Assembly (NCBI RefSeq): GCF_002776525.5
Contig: NC_045441.1
Coordinates: 89,035,101 to 89,099,100 of the forward strand
DNA length: 64,000 nt
Direction: 5' to 3'
Origin: Piliocolobus tephrosceles
Taxonomy: Eukaryota; Chordata; Mammalia; Primates; Cercopithecidae
Shown here: positions 9,552 through 21,338 of the stretch, piece by piece
How positions within the stretch are numbered: position 1 is the stretch's first letter
How the letters are laid out: the number at the start of each line of letters is the position of its first letter
Translations under genes and position numbers: made by a program
The notes under the pieces: model-generated
What the model was told of the DNA's origin: nothing
Databases searched by the model: none
The model's input: the letters and a program-made list of their open reading frames with translations, nothing else

Positions 9552-10361
9552 AAGTTTAAAAAGAGATATTTCACAGACTTCTTCTAAATATACCATTTTG
9601 TCTTTCATTTAGAGATTGATTGAATTTGAAATATAAATATAGCTTAGAGTGACCTGGACACAGGAATAAGAGCAGCCCTCCTTTTGCTCTGATTTACTAA
9701 GTAGGTCTGGCTGTGAATTTTTCAAGTGAGTGGGCTCTGTAACGAGCTGCTTATTTCAACAGATATCATAATAGAAAGGGCATAAACCAGAGACTGGTTT
9801 TGAGTAAGTACCTCGTGACTGTGAGATAAGAGGAGGAGCTGCTTTGCAGAATGTGCCTGTGACTCAGCTCTGTGAAATTCACCAACATCCTTCTCTGAGA
9901 TAAAGACTAAGTGACAGAATGAGAAATCTGTTAAGGTCTATTAGTGGAGAAGGAAGACTCCAAGAACTGAACCTTCTTATAGAGGTGTCCATAGCTGATC
10001 TAGATAAGAATGGGTTGAAGTCCTCATTTTTTATGACTCTCAGCTTAGGACAATTTATGGTCCCGTAGATTGCTATGAGATAGCAACTTTGGGTTTACGT
10101 GTAGCTGACAGCCCAGCGTGATTTCTTTCCTCTCAGCTGTAAGAATTTTGTTATGCTGTCTTCATTAGACTAACCATATTGTGCCATAATGTGCCTCATA
10201 ATATACTTGTTTTATATAGATATCAATAATTGATATGTTCTTTATTGAATTAAGGTTCTCAGTTTCTTGAGTCATATTTATATTTGTATATCACATAGAT
10301 CAGTGTTTTGCACATAGATGTAAATACTGTATAGTTATTGAATAATAAGGGGAAATGATTA
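9552..10361. other. Single-copy DNA, possible L2 tail at 10240-10350
   Basis: No gene is recognised. The last ~110 bases weakly follow the L2 3' end (ctcagtttcttgagtcat... then cacatagatgtaaat...), with low confidence. Confidence 0.45.
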
Positions 10362-10578
10362 GTTTCTTTTTTATTATATACTTTAAGTTCTGGGATACAT
10401 GTGCAGAATGTGCAGGTTTGTTACATAGGTATACATGTGCCATGGTTGTTTGCTGAATCTGTCAACCCATCATCTACACTAGGTGTTTATCCTAATGCTA
10501 TACCTCTCCTAGTCCTCCAACCCCTGACAGGCCCTGGTGTGTGACGTTCCCCTCCCTGTGTCCATGTGTTCTCCTTGT

Positions 10579-13500
10579 TCAACTCCCACTTATGAGTGAG
10601 AACATACAGTGTTTGGTTTTCTGTTCCTATGTTAGTTTGCTGAGGATGATGATTTCCAGCTTCATCCATGTCCCTGCAAAGGACATGAACTCATCCTTTT
10701 TTATGGCTGCATAGTATTCCATGGTGTAAATGTGCAACATTTTCTTTGTCCAGTCTATCATTGATGGGCATTTGAACTGGTTCCAAGTAATTGCTATTGT
10801 GAACAGTGCTGCAATAAACATACATGTGCATGTGTCTTTATAGTGGAATGATTTGTAATCCTTTGAGTATATACCCAGTAATGGTATTTCTGATTCTAGA
10901 TCCTTGAGGAATCTCCACACTGTCTTCCACAATGGTTGACTAATTTATACTCCCACCAACCATATAAAATCATTCCTATTTCTCTACATCTTCTCCAGCA
11001 TCTATTGTTTCCTGACTTTTTAACTGGCATGAGATGGTATCTCAATATGGTTTTGATTTGCATTTCTCTAATGACCAGGGACGATGAGCTTTCCTACATA
11101 TGTTGGTTGGCAGCATAAATGTCTTCTTTTGAGAAGTGTCTGTTCATATACTTTGCCCACTTTTTGATGAGGTTGTTTTTTTCTTTAAATTTGTTTAAGT
11201 TCCTTGTGGATTCTGGATACTAGCCCTTTGTCAGAAGGATAGATTGCAAACATTTTCTCCCATTCTGTAGGTTGCCTGTTCACTCTGATGATAGTTTCTT
11301 TTGTTGTGCAGAAGCTCTTTAGTTTAATGAGATCCAATTTGTCAATTTTGACTTTCGTTGTCATTGCTTTTGGTGTTTTAGTCATGAAGTCTTTGCCCAT
11401 GCCTATGCCTTGAATGGTATTGCCTAGGTTTTCTTCTAGAGTGTTTATGATTTTAGGTCTTAAGCTTAGGTCTTTAATCCATCTTGAGTTAATTTTTGTA
11501 TAAGGGTTTTAGGTCTTAAGCTTAGGTCTTTAATCCATCTTGAGTTAATTTTTGTATAAGATGTAAGGAACGGATTCAGTTTCAGTTTTCTGCATATGGC
11601 TAGCCAGTTTTCCCAACAACATTTAGTAAATAGGGAATCCTTTCCCCATTGCTTGTTTTTGTCAGGTTTGTCAAAGATCACATGATTGTAGATGTGTGGC
11701 ATTATTTATGAGGGCTCTGTTCTGTTCCATCAGTCTATATATCTGTTTTGGTACCAGTATCATGCTGTTTTAGTTACTGTAGCATTGTATTATAGTTTGA
11801 AGTCAGGTAGCATGATGCTTTCAGCTTTGTTCTTTTTGCTTAGAATTGTCTTGGCTATACAGGCTCTGTTTTGGTTCCATATGAAATTTAAAGTAGTTTT
11901 TTCTAATTCTGTGAAGAAAGTCAATGGTAGCTTGATGGGGATAGTATTGAATCTATAAATTACTTTTGGGCAGTATGGCCATTTTCACGATATTGATTTT
12001 TCCTATCCATGAGCATGGAATGTTTTTCCATTTGTTTGTGTCCTCTTTTATTTCCTTGAGCAATGTCTTGTAGTTCTCCTTGAAGTGGTCCTTCACATTC
12101 CTTGTAAGTTGTATTCCTATGGAGTTTATTATCTTTGTAGCAGTTGTGAATGGGTGTTTACTCATGATTTGGTGTCTATTATTGGTGTATAGGAATGCTT
12201 GTGATTATTGGACATTGATTTTGTATCCTGAGACTTTGCTGAAGTTGCTTATCAGCTTAAGGAGATTTTGGACTGAGACGTGGGGTTTTCTAAATATACA
12301 ATCATGTCATCTGCAACCAGAGACAATTTGATTTCCTCTCTTCCTATTTGAATATGCTTTATTTCTTCCTCTTGCCTGATTGCCCTGGCCAGAATTTCCA
12401 ATGCTATGTGGAATAGGAGTAGTGAGAGAGGGCATCCTTGTCTTGTTCCAGTTTAAAGGGAATGCTTCCAGTTTTTGCTCATTCAGTATGATATTGGCTG
12501 TGGGTTTGTCATAAATAGCTCTTATTATGTTGAGATATGTTCCATCAATATCTTGTTTATTGAGAGTTTTTAGCATGAAAGGGTGTTGGATTTTGTCGAA
12601 GATCTTTTCTGCATCAATTAAGATAACTGCATGATTTTTGTCATTGATTCTGTTTATGTGATGGATTATGTTTATTGATTTGCATATATTGAACCAGCCT
12701 TGCAACCCACGGATGAAGCTGACTTGATCATGGCGGATAAGCTTTTTGATGTGCTGATGGATTTTGTTTCCAGTATTTTATTGTGGATTTTCGCATTGAT
12801 GTTCATCAGGGATATTGGCCTGAAATTTTCTTTTTTTTGTTGTGTCTCTGCCAGGTTTTGATATCAGGATGATCCTGGCCTCATAAAATGAGTTAGAGAG
12901 GAGTCCCTCATTTTCTATCGTTTGGAATAGTTTCAGAAGGAATGGTACCAGCTCCTCTTTGTACCTCAGGTAGAGTTCGGTTGTAACTCATCTAGTCCTC
13001 AGCCTTTTTTGATTAGTGGGTTATTAATTACTACCTCAATTTCAGAACTTGTTATTGGACTACTTAGGGATTCGACTTCTTCCTGGATTAGTCTTGGGAG
13101 GGTGTATGTGTCCAGGAATTTATCCATTTCTTATAGATTTTCTAGTTTATTTGCTTAGAGGTTTTTATAGTATTATCTGATGGTAGTTTGTATTTCTGTG
13201 GGATCAGTAGTGATATCCTCTTTATCATTTTTTATTGTGTCTATTTGATTATTCTTTCTTTTCTTCTCTATTAGTCTAGCTAATGATCCATCTATTTTGT
13301 TAATATTTTCAAAAATCAAGCTCCTGGATTCATTGATTTTTTGAAGTTTTTTTGTGTTTCTATCGCCTTCAGTTCTGCTCTGATCTTAGTTATTTCTTCT
13401 CTTCTGCTAACTTTTGAATTTGTTTTCTCTTGCTTCTCTAGTTCTTCTAATTGTGATGTTAGGGTGTTGATTTGAGATCTTTTCTGCTTTCTTCCGTGGG

Positions 13501-14400
13501 CATTTAGTGCTATAAATTTCCCTCTACATACTGCTTTAAATGTGTCCCAGAGATTCTGGTATGTTGTATCTTTGTTCTCCTTGGTTTCAAAGAACTTATT
13601 TATTTCTGCCTTAATTTTGTTATTTACCCAGTAGTCATTCAGGAGCAGGTTGTTCAATTTCCAGGTAGTTGTGCGGTTTTGAATGAGTTTCTTAATCCTG
13701 AGTTCTAATTTGATTGCACTGTTGTCTGAGAGACTGTTTGTTATAATTTCCATTCTTTTGCATTTGCTGAGGAATGTTTTACTTCCTTATGTGGTCAATT
13801 TTAGGATAAGTGTGATGTGGTGCTGAGAAGAACATATATTCTGTTGATTAGGGGTGGAGAGTTCTGTAGATGTCTATTAGGTCTGCTTGGTCCAGAGGTG
13901 AGTTCAAGTCCTGGACATCGTTGTTAGTTTTCTCTCTCATTGATCTGTCTAATATTGACACTGGGGTGTTAAAGTCTCCTGTTATTATTGTGTGGGAGTC
14001 TAAGTCTCCTTTTAAGTCTCTAAGAACCTACTTTATGAATCTGTATACTCCTGTATTGGGTTCATACATATTTAGGATAGCTAGCTCTTCTTGTTGAATT
14101 GATCCCTTTATGTAATGACCTTCTTTGACTTTTTTGATGTTTGTTGGTTTAAAGTCTGTTTTACCAGAGACTAGAATTGCAACTCTACTTTTTTTTCTTT
14201 CAATTTGCTTGGTAAATCTTCCTCCATCCCTTTATTTTGAGTGTATGTGTGTCTTTGCATGTGAGATGGGTCTCCTGAATACAGCACACCAATGGATCTT
14301 GACTCTTTATCCAATTTGCCAGTCTGTGTCTTTTACTTGGGGCATTTAGCCTGTTTACATTTAAGGTTAATATTGTTATGTGTGAATTTGATCCCGTCAT
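10579..14400 (-). pseudogene. Broken L1 ORF2 of the older L1
   Basis: The reading starts at an ATG at 14400 (MTGSNSHITILTLNVN) and the expected stop is at 10579-10581. The endonuclease start, the region before the RT (KRSQINTLTSQLEEL) and the C-terminal TWMKLEIIILSKL are recognisable. The frame is broken into pieces by many stops and frameshifts, so no ORF2p can be made. The longest open pieces are 13316-13753 and 12307-12705. The tandem duplication at 11451-11560 also falls inside it. Confidence 0.9.
11451..11560 (-). repeat. 56-bp tandem duplication inside L1 ORF2 remnant
   Basis: A unit beginning ttttaggtcttaagcttagg is present at 11451-11506 and again at 11507-11560. The 54 comparable bases are identical, although the surrounding L1 is diverged, so the duplication arose after insertion. 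Confidence 0.95.
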
Positions 14401-14449
14401 TAGGATGCTAGCTGATTATTTTGCCCTTTCATTAATGCAGTTTCTTCAT

Positions 14450-15479
14450 AGTGTTGACAGTTTTTACAATTTCGTTTTTTTTTTTGCAGTGGCTGGTACT
14501 GGTTTTTCCTTTCCATATTTTGTGCTTCCTTCAGGAGCTCTTGTAAAGTAGGCCTGGTGGTGACAAAATCTCTCAGCATGTGCTTGTCAGTAAAGGATTT
14601 TATTTCTCCTTTGCTTCTGAAGCTTAGTTTGGCTGGATGTGAAATTCTGGATTGAAAATCTTTTCTTTAAGAATGTTGAATATTGGCCCCTACTCTATTC
14701 TGGCTCTTAGGGTTTCTGCAGAAAGATCTGCTGTTAGTCTGATGGGCTTCCCTTTGGGGGTAACCCGTCCTTTCTCTCTGGCTGCGCTTAACATTTTTTC
14801 CTTCATTTAAACCTTGGTGAATCTGACAATTACGTGTCTTGGTGTTGCCCTTCTTGAGGAGTGTCTTTGTGGTGTTCTCTGTATTTCCTGAATTTCAATG
14901 TTGGCCTGTGTGCTAGGTTGAGGAAGTTCTGCTGTATAATATCCTAAATGTTTTCCTGCTTGGTTCCATTTTCCCCATCACTTTCAGGTACACCAATCAA
15001 ATGTAGGTTTGGTCTTTTCACATAATCCCACATTTCTTGGAGGCTTTGTTTGTTCCTTTTCATTCATTATTTTTCTAATCTTCATGCTTTATTTCATTAA
15101 GTTGATTTTCAATCTCTGATATCCTTTCTTCTGCTTGATAAATTTGGCTATTGATACTTGTGTATGCTTTAAGAAGCTCTTGTGCTGTGTTTTTCAGCTC
15201 CATCAGGTAATTTATGTTCTTCTCTAAACTGGTTATTCCAGTCAGCAATTTGTCTAATCTTTTTTCAAGATTCTTGGCTTCCTTGGGTTGGATTACAACA
15301 TGCTCCTTTAGCTCAGAGGAGTTTGTTATTACCTACCATCTGAAGTCTACTTCTTTTAGTTCTTCAAACCCATTCTCCCAGTTTTGTTCCTTTGCTGGCA
15401 AGGAGTTGTGATCTTTTGGAGGAAAAGAGGCATTCTGGTTTTTGGCATTTTCAGCCTTTTTGTGCTGGTTTTTCCTCAT
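14450..15479 (-). pseudogene. Broken L1 ORF1 of the older L1
   Basis: The ORF1 start is the ATG at 15479, followed by MRKNQHKKAENAKNQNAS, a recognisable L1 ORF1 N-terminus. Further on, traces of the coiled coil and the RNA-binding domain are seen at DNA level (for example the reverse of tgggcttccctttgggggta near 14740), but the frame is interrupted repeatedly. The 3' limit is approximate. Confidence 0.82.
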
Positions 15480-16466
15480 CTTTGTAGATTTATCTACCTT
15501 TGGTCTTTGATGTTGGTGACCTTCAGATGGGGTTTCTCTGCGGACCTCCTTTCTGTTGATGTTGATGTTAATCCTTACCATTTGTTAGTTTTCCTTCTAA
15601 CAGTCGGGCCTCTCAGCCGCAGGTCTGCTGGAGTTTGTTGAAGGTCCACTCCAGACCCTGTTTGCCTATGTATCACCAGTGGAGACTGCAGAATAGCAAA
15701 GACTGATGCCTGTTCCTTCCTCTGGAAGCTTCATCCCAGAGGGAAACCTGCCAGGTGCCAGTCAGAGCTCTCCTGTATGAGGTGTCTGTAGGCCTCTATT
15801 GGGAGGTGTCTCCCAGTTAGGAGGCATGGGGGTCAGGGACCCACTTGAGGAGGAAGTCTGTCCCTTAGCAGAGCTTGAGCACTGTGGTGGGAGATCTACT
15901 GCTCTCTTCAGAGCCAGCAGGCAGGAACATTTAAGTCTGCTGAATCTGTGCCCACAGTCAACCTCTCTGTTAGGTGCTCTGTCCCAGGGAGATGGGAATT
16001 TTATCTATAAGCCCCTGACTGGGCTGCTGCCATTCTTTCAGAGATGCCCTGCCCAGAAAGGAAGAATCTAGAGAGGTAGTGTGGCTACAGTGGCTTTGCC
16101 GAGCCACGGTGGGCTCAGCAAAGTTCGAACTTCCCAGAAGCTTTGTTTACACTGTGAAGGGAAAACCCCCCAATCAAGCCTCAGTAATGGCAGATGTCCC
16201 TCCCCGCACCAAGCTTGAGCATCCCAGGTCGACTTCAGACTGCTATGCTGGCAGCAAGAATTTCAAGCCAGTGGGTCTTAGCTCACTGGACTCCATGGGG
16301 GTGGGGTCCACTGAGCCAGACCACTTGGCTCCCTGGCTTCAGCCCCCTTTCCAGGGGAGTGAATGGTTCTGTCTTGCTGGCATTCTAGGCACCACTGAGG
16401 TATGAAAATAAACTCCTGCAGCTAGCTCAGCTAGCTTCGTAACTGCCCAAATGGTTGCCGAGTTTT

Positions 16467-16492
16467 GTGCTTGTAACCCAGGTTACAAGCAC
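16467..16492. repeat. Perfect 12-bp inverted repeat with 2-base loop
   Basis: GTGCTTGTAACC, then CA, then GGTTACAAGCAC. One arm belongs to the L1 leader; the other abuts the inserted 61-base copy. See findings for the proposed origin. Confidence 0.97.
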
Positions 16493-16552
16493 ATGTGAAA
16501 AATACTACCTAATGAAAAATGTCAGTCCTAGGATTGCTAATTATTCTATACC
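16492..16552 (+). repeat. 61-bp dispersed duplicate (copy 1, inside L1 5' UTR)
   Basis: The segment starting catgtgaaaaatactaccta matches 18535-18595 at 58 of 61 positions in the same orientation. It interrupts the L1 leader, which resumes on both sides. Confidence 0.95.
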
Positions 16553-16897
16553 CTTGTGGCATAGGCACCCAAGGGAATGTCCTGGTTTGCGGGTTGGGAA
16601 GACCATGGGAAAAGCATAGTATCTGGGCCTGTCCCTCAAGGCACGGTCCCTCACAGCTTCCCTTGGCTAGGTGAGGGAGTTCCCTAACTCCCTCGCTTCC
16701 CAGGTGAGGTGATGCCCCATCCTGCTTTGGCTTGCCCTCCATGGGGTGCACCCACTCTCTAACCAGTCCCAATGAGATGAGCTGGGTACCTCAGTTGGAT
16801 ATGCAGCAATCACCCACCTTCTGCATTGATCTCTCTGGGAGCCGCAGACTGGAGCTGTTCCTATTTGGCCATCTTGCTAGCCACCTGCTTCTTTTTT

Positions 16898-19231
16898 TAT
16901 AGTATTCTGAAGAAGCTTCCCTTTAGTTGTCTTGTGTTATTCTTTTACTTATTGGATAAAGATGGCTTACTTTTAATAAAATTGTTTACATTTGACCATT
17001 TATGATCTATAAGACAGCAATATCTATGGTTCAATTTAAAGTTTCTACAAATTAGGATAGTCATAACTTAACATTATGTCCCATTAATGAACATAACATA
17101 ATATGACCTATTATTATATTTAAATTCTCATGTTTAAATTTCTGTGGTATGAATTTGGGGGATAGTTCCCTGGATATACCTCTCAATATTATAGAGTCTA
17201 AACATATAGATTCTCCTTTCCAAAGAAATTGTTTATCTTGATCTATGTTCCAGAGTATGAGAAAGTACTAGTTGCCACCTAGATTTATTTATATATTATT
17301 CTGAGAAACTTATAAAAATATATCTAGCTTGAATTCAAGTTGTGATCGTAGGGGTTATTTTATTTTTGCTTAGGAGGCTGCATAAATATTAAAATAATTT
17401 TTATTGCATTATAAAATATAAAATATTTACCCATCCATTTAACAAGCATTTCCTAACTGCCCAAAATAGAAGAGACACTGTGCTGATACAAACATAAGTG
17501 AGATGCTCTATATCCTCCAAAGGAATTTATGAAAAACAGATCAACAATATCTACATTTTCTCTATTTCTGTCACTTACACTTTTAAGTTATATACTGAAT
17601 CATGCTTTAATGATTAAACCTCCAATTATTTGGTAAAAGAAAGTTATTTAATCTATTATTGTAGCTCACCTTCTAAGAAATTGTATACCTGTGTACCTGT
17701 GTAATTGTGTAAACATGTGTACAGTATTTTAAGTCTTAAATTGTATCACGATGTTCAATTTTTTTCTCATTTCTAAGCCTATATCTTAGTGAGAGAACTA
17801 CTTTAGAAACCAAATACTGTTTTTACTCAAGGGAGACTGTAAGAGATCAAAAATATAAGGGCAAAGCAATTCATGGAGAAATCTTAATACTAATTAATAC
17901 TAGCTCACTATTACTGCTTTTTCTTCAAAGTTGTTTAAAACAGCTATCTACTACACTTGGAAACATCACCAGTTATAAATAATGGGTTGGAGGATCTGCT
18001 GCTGCTCCCAAAGCCTGTGACAAGCCTAATGTGTTTGAGTGGGCAGCAAGTGCATTGCCTACGAAGCAGGTGATTATGGCCACTCAGCATTTAACTAGAA
18101 TAATGAATTCTCAACCAAATTAGCAGTTTTGAGGGAGGCTTGTCTGTTTGATCATTGAGGCTTCATCATGATGAATTCTGTGAAAAGAAATTTTCTAATT
18201 ACAGGCAGAAGGTTTCTAATTCGCTTCCAAGTGTGGAATTTGGAGTTCACATTTCAGAAATGAAAGCCATTTTAACACCCACTCTTCAACACATATATAG
18301 ATCTGAGTCTGTGACCTGCTATCTTAGTTAAATTCTGCCAAATTTCCTATTTGGTGCTGCCTGAAAAAGATTGTTGTTTTCCAAATATTGGTGGATATTC
18401 TGTATATTTTTCACAGTTGATTTTTCCTCTCATCTGGCGTTATTTTTTGACCTATATCGATTTTTCAACATGATCACGTGGGGCTTTGAGGCAGCCAATA
18501 TCAGCAACCCAAACAGGGAGGACAGAAATATAAGCATGTGAAAAATACTACCTAATGGAAAATGGCAGTCCTAGGATTGCCAATTATTCTATACCTATAA
18601 ATTATAATAGTTGAAGAGTAACAGAAACCAGTTCTGTGTAATTAAAGTAGAAAAATAATTGATTAGAAGGATATGAAGACCCTCATAGGACTGAAGGGAG
18701 AGCTGCAAAACCAGGCTTCAAAGGAAAGGAACTTTGCATGTAGAGAAGGTCTCCACAGCAAACTCTTGCTCACTCAGGCACCATTGCTGGACTGAATAAA
18801 TAAATGGCCAGAGGTGTATGTTTTTTTCTGCTTTTTCTTTTCTCCTCACTTTTTGACATTTTACTCAAATTTCAAAGTCCTCAGAACAAATGTCACTGGA
18901 GGAGCTTAGGTCAATTGGATACACCTTGTTTATGTCAATGAAGTGAAATAAAAGACCAGGAAAGGAAGAGACATATGCTACCCCTTCAGCTTCTGAAGGG
19001 GAGGTCAAAGCATCCTAAGTCATTTTCCTTCCAAGACTATTCACCATGGAGAAGAGAAACTTAAAGAAAATCTCAGGGTTCTAGTGGGAAGTAGAAAGAG
19101 ATACTGGATGATCCCAAATGACAAATATCTACCACACAGTATTTTTAAACACTCATTTGACAGGAATGAAACTCACTTAAACTATATGTAAAATCTAGGC
19201 TGTGAAGTTCCGTTCTGTCATCCTGTCAGGT
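16898..19231. other. AT-rich single-copy DNA, no gene seen
   Basis: No exon, RNA gene or clear repeat is recognised beyond the 61-bp duplicate at 18535. A weak mammalian L2/MIR-like trace lies near 17440-17520. Confidence 0.5.
18535..18595 (+). repeat. 61-bp dispersed duplicate (copy 2, single-copy DNA)
   Basis: This is the probable source of the insertion at 16492-16552, because here the segment lies in otherwise non-repeat DNA. Three substitutions separate the copies. Confidence 0.9.
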
Positions 19232-19470
19232 GAGAAACAGTAGTTCGTGATGACTTAGAACACAGACTCTAGAGCCAGACTGAATGGAATCAAATCCCAG
19301 CTCTGTAGCTCAGTAACTATAAAACTTGGGCAAATTGTCTAACTTTTCTATACTTCAGTTTCTTTGTGAAAGGGAACTAGTCATAGTACCTACTTCAAAG
19401 GCATGCTGTAATGATTATTGTGTTGTTCTATGCACAGCAGTTAGTAAACGCTCAATTAGTATTACTATTG
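19232..19470 (+). mobile_element. MIR SINE
   Basis: The order of MIR blocks is clear: gacttagaacacagactctagagccagact, then aatcccagctctg, then acttgggcaaattgtctaac, then gtacctacttcaaaggcatg and the agtaaacgctcaattag end. It is well diverged, as expected for an ancient mammalian SINE. Confidence 0.85.
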
Positions 19471-20037
19471 AGGTGAAAGAGTGTGGTTAAAGTAAACACC
19501 TGGTATCATGAGCGCCAGGATAATGTTTAATTAGCCTGGTTTGATGATCATTGACTGGGTTGTTATTCAATGGGCTGAACACGAAATAACAAACTGCAGC
19601 AGAAGATAGTGTTTTAAAATCAAGGCAGCGACAAAACTCAGGAAGCAGAGATACTGGAGGCTAGGGCCAGCTGTGAGAGTGAAACCAGGTGATCCAGCAT
19701 GAACCTGAGAAGTGGGACATGTAAGACATAAAGTGAATGGCAAGGTGAAACCTTGAATTCAGAAGGCATTGCATATAGAAACCAAGAGTTTCACAGAAGC
19801 ACAGAGAAAAGCAAAGCAGATAAAACAGGTGCATGGATTCAGAATCAAGGAAACTTGGTATGGGTAATGCTCCTTGTTTCTGCCGAAAGCTTCCCATAAT
19901 TTTACTGTCAAAACAAATGAATCCTAGGTTTCTGGGAAGATATAGTGGGCTGAACCACCTGCAGAAAAGGTGATATAAAATAGGACTTGTGAGGGCTAGC
20001 CTAGAAGAAGCAATGGACACATTGGCTTTATAATCTC

Positions 20038-20410
20038 TGATGCAGTTTGGCTGTATCCCCACCCAAATTTCATCTTTAATTGTAGTTCCCATAATCCCCA
20101 CGTGTTGTGCGAGGGACCAGGTGGAGATCATTGAAAAATGGTGATGATTTCCCCCACCCTGTTCTTGTGATAGTGAGTTCTCACGAGATCCGATGGTTTT
20201 ATAGGGGGCTTTCCCGTTCACTGGGCACTCATTCTTCTCCTTGCTGCTACCATGTGAAGAAGGACATATTTCTTTCCTCTTCTGCCATGATTGTAAGTTT
20301 CCTGAGGCCTCCCCAGCATGCTGAACCGTGAGTCAGTTAAACCTCTTTCCTTTATAATTTACCCAATCTTGGGTATGTCTTTATTAGCAGCAAGAGAAGG
20401 GACTAATACA
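20038..20410 (+). mobile_element. MST-type solo LTR (ERVL-MaLR)
   Basis: The LTR starts TGATGCAGTTTGGCTGTA, contains the family's cccataatccccacgtgttg and ccatgtgaagaaggac blocks and ends actaataca. It is flanked by a perfect 5-bp duplication, ATCTC (20033-20037 and 20411-20415), the size typical of class III elements. No internal region is present. Confidence 0.9.
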
Positions 20411-20449
20411 ATCTCCATACCTATCCATTTAAAAATGATAATGATGCTG

Positions 20450-20590
20450 CTCTCACCAATTAATGATAGTGTTAATGATGGATAACATTTACTCTGCATT
20501 TGTCATGTCCCTGGCACTGGGCTAAGTGCTTTATATCTATTATATCACTTAATTCTCACAACAAATCTTTGAGATGATTACTAGAACATA
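20450..20590 (-). mobile_element. MIR SINE, part 1 (split)
   Basis: The tcatgtccctggcactgggctaagtgcttt core and the cacttaattctcacaac block are the reverse strand of MIR. The element appears to continue at 20708 after an L2 segment. Confidence 0.75.
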
Positions 20591-20591
20591 A

Positions 20592-20695
20592 AGTGTTTAA
20601 GGGCATAGAATGTATCTGTTTTCTTTACCACTGTATCCACCACACTTACAATGGAGCTCGGTATCTAAAAGGTGTTTCTAAAGTGTTGAATTGTT
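20592..20695 (+). mobile_element. L2 3' end lying within a MIR
   Basis: The segment reads gggcatagaatgtatctgtt, then ctgtatccaccacacttac, then ggtatctaaaaggtg, following the L2 LINE 3' end. It sits between two MIR portions. Confidence 0.6.
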
Positions 20696-20707
20696 CACAT
20701 TTTTTAA

Positions 20708-20815
20708 AATGAGGTATTAATTGTCCAAATAACTTTCTCAAGTCAAATAATGGTATATTATAGAGTTGAAATTCAAAGTAAGGGAGCTGAACTCCAGAGT
20801 CCACAAATAAACTGT
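20708..20815 (-). mobile_element. MIR SINE, part 2
   Basis: The aactttctcaagtcaaataatg and gagctgaactccagagtcc blocks are the 5' half of MIR on the reverse strand and complete the copy at 20450-20590. Confidence 0.6.
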
Positions 20816-21008
20816 ACAGTTTCTATCCAACACTGGCCTGTCCCCAAAGCATCACCCACAGCTACAGGCTTTTACTTCTCCCCTCGTTGCTAACTTACTT
20901 TTATTGCCAAAGAAAACAAACCATTATAAAAAGGAACAATCATTGAGAAGCTTGTTATATAACAGGCTAAGGAGCACACAGTACTGACTGCCCCAAATCA
21001 AAGTTTTT

Positions 21009-21321
21009 ATTTATTTGTTTATTTATTTATTTATTTAAGAAAGAGTCTGGCTCTGTCGCCCAGGCTGGAGTGCAATGGCGTGATCTTGGTTCACTGCAAG
21101 CTCCGCCTCCTGGCTTCAGGCAATTCTCCTGCCTCAGCCTCCCGAGTAGCTGGGAATACAGGCTCCCGCCACCACACCCAGCTAATTTTTTTTTTTTTTT
21201 TTTTTTTTGTATTTTTAGTAAAGACAGGGTTTCACCGTGGTCTAGATTTTCTGACCTCGTGATCGGCCTGCCTTGGCCTCCCAAAGCACTGGGATTACAG
21301 GCATGAGCCACCGCACCCAGT
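21009..21321 (-). mobile_element. Alu SINE (AluY-like)
   Basis: A full Alu on the reverse strand with a TTTA-type tail at 21009-21040. It is flanked by a perfect 17-bp target duplication, cccaaatcaaagttttt, at 20992-21008 and 21322-21338. The ctgacctcgtgatcggcctg segment marks the AluY-type GATCACGAGGTCA. The middle A-rich linker is enlarged to over 20 T (21187-21208). Confidence 0.93.
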
Positions 21322-21338
21322 CCCAAATCAAAGTTTTT

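Larger units (their letters stand above)
10373..16886 (-). mobile_element. Full-length but decayed older L1PA-grade LINE-1
   Basis: Read on the - strand, the element has a 5' UTR (15480-16886), ORF1 remnant, ORF2 remnant and 3' UTR ending at the poly(T) side near 10373. The 5' end has the expected aagatggccaaataggaacagc block (reverse of 16850-16875). A likely 11-bp target duplication with one mismatch, gtttctttttt (10362-10372) and gcttctttttt (16887-16897), brackets it. Its 5' UTR is of the older L1PA8-L1PA16 kind. It carries a 56-bp tandem duplication at 11451-11560 and a ~67-bp foreign insertion at 16479-16552. Confidence 0.9.
15480..16886 (-). promoter_or_regulatory. 5' UTR of the older L1, with a foreign insertion
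   Basis: This ~1.4-kb leader is longer than that of young L1, as expected for older L1PA subfamilies. The block structure is clear (reverse of ccactgtggtggg..., tttgtttacactgtgaag and gccagcaagacagaacc). A short segment at 16479-16552 does not belong to L1 and matches DNA about 2 kb away (see findings). Any promoter activity is probably lost. Confidence 0.75.
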
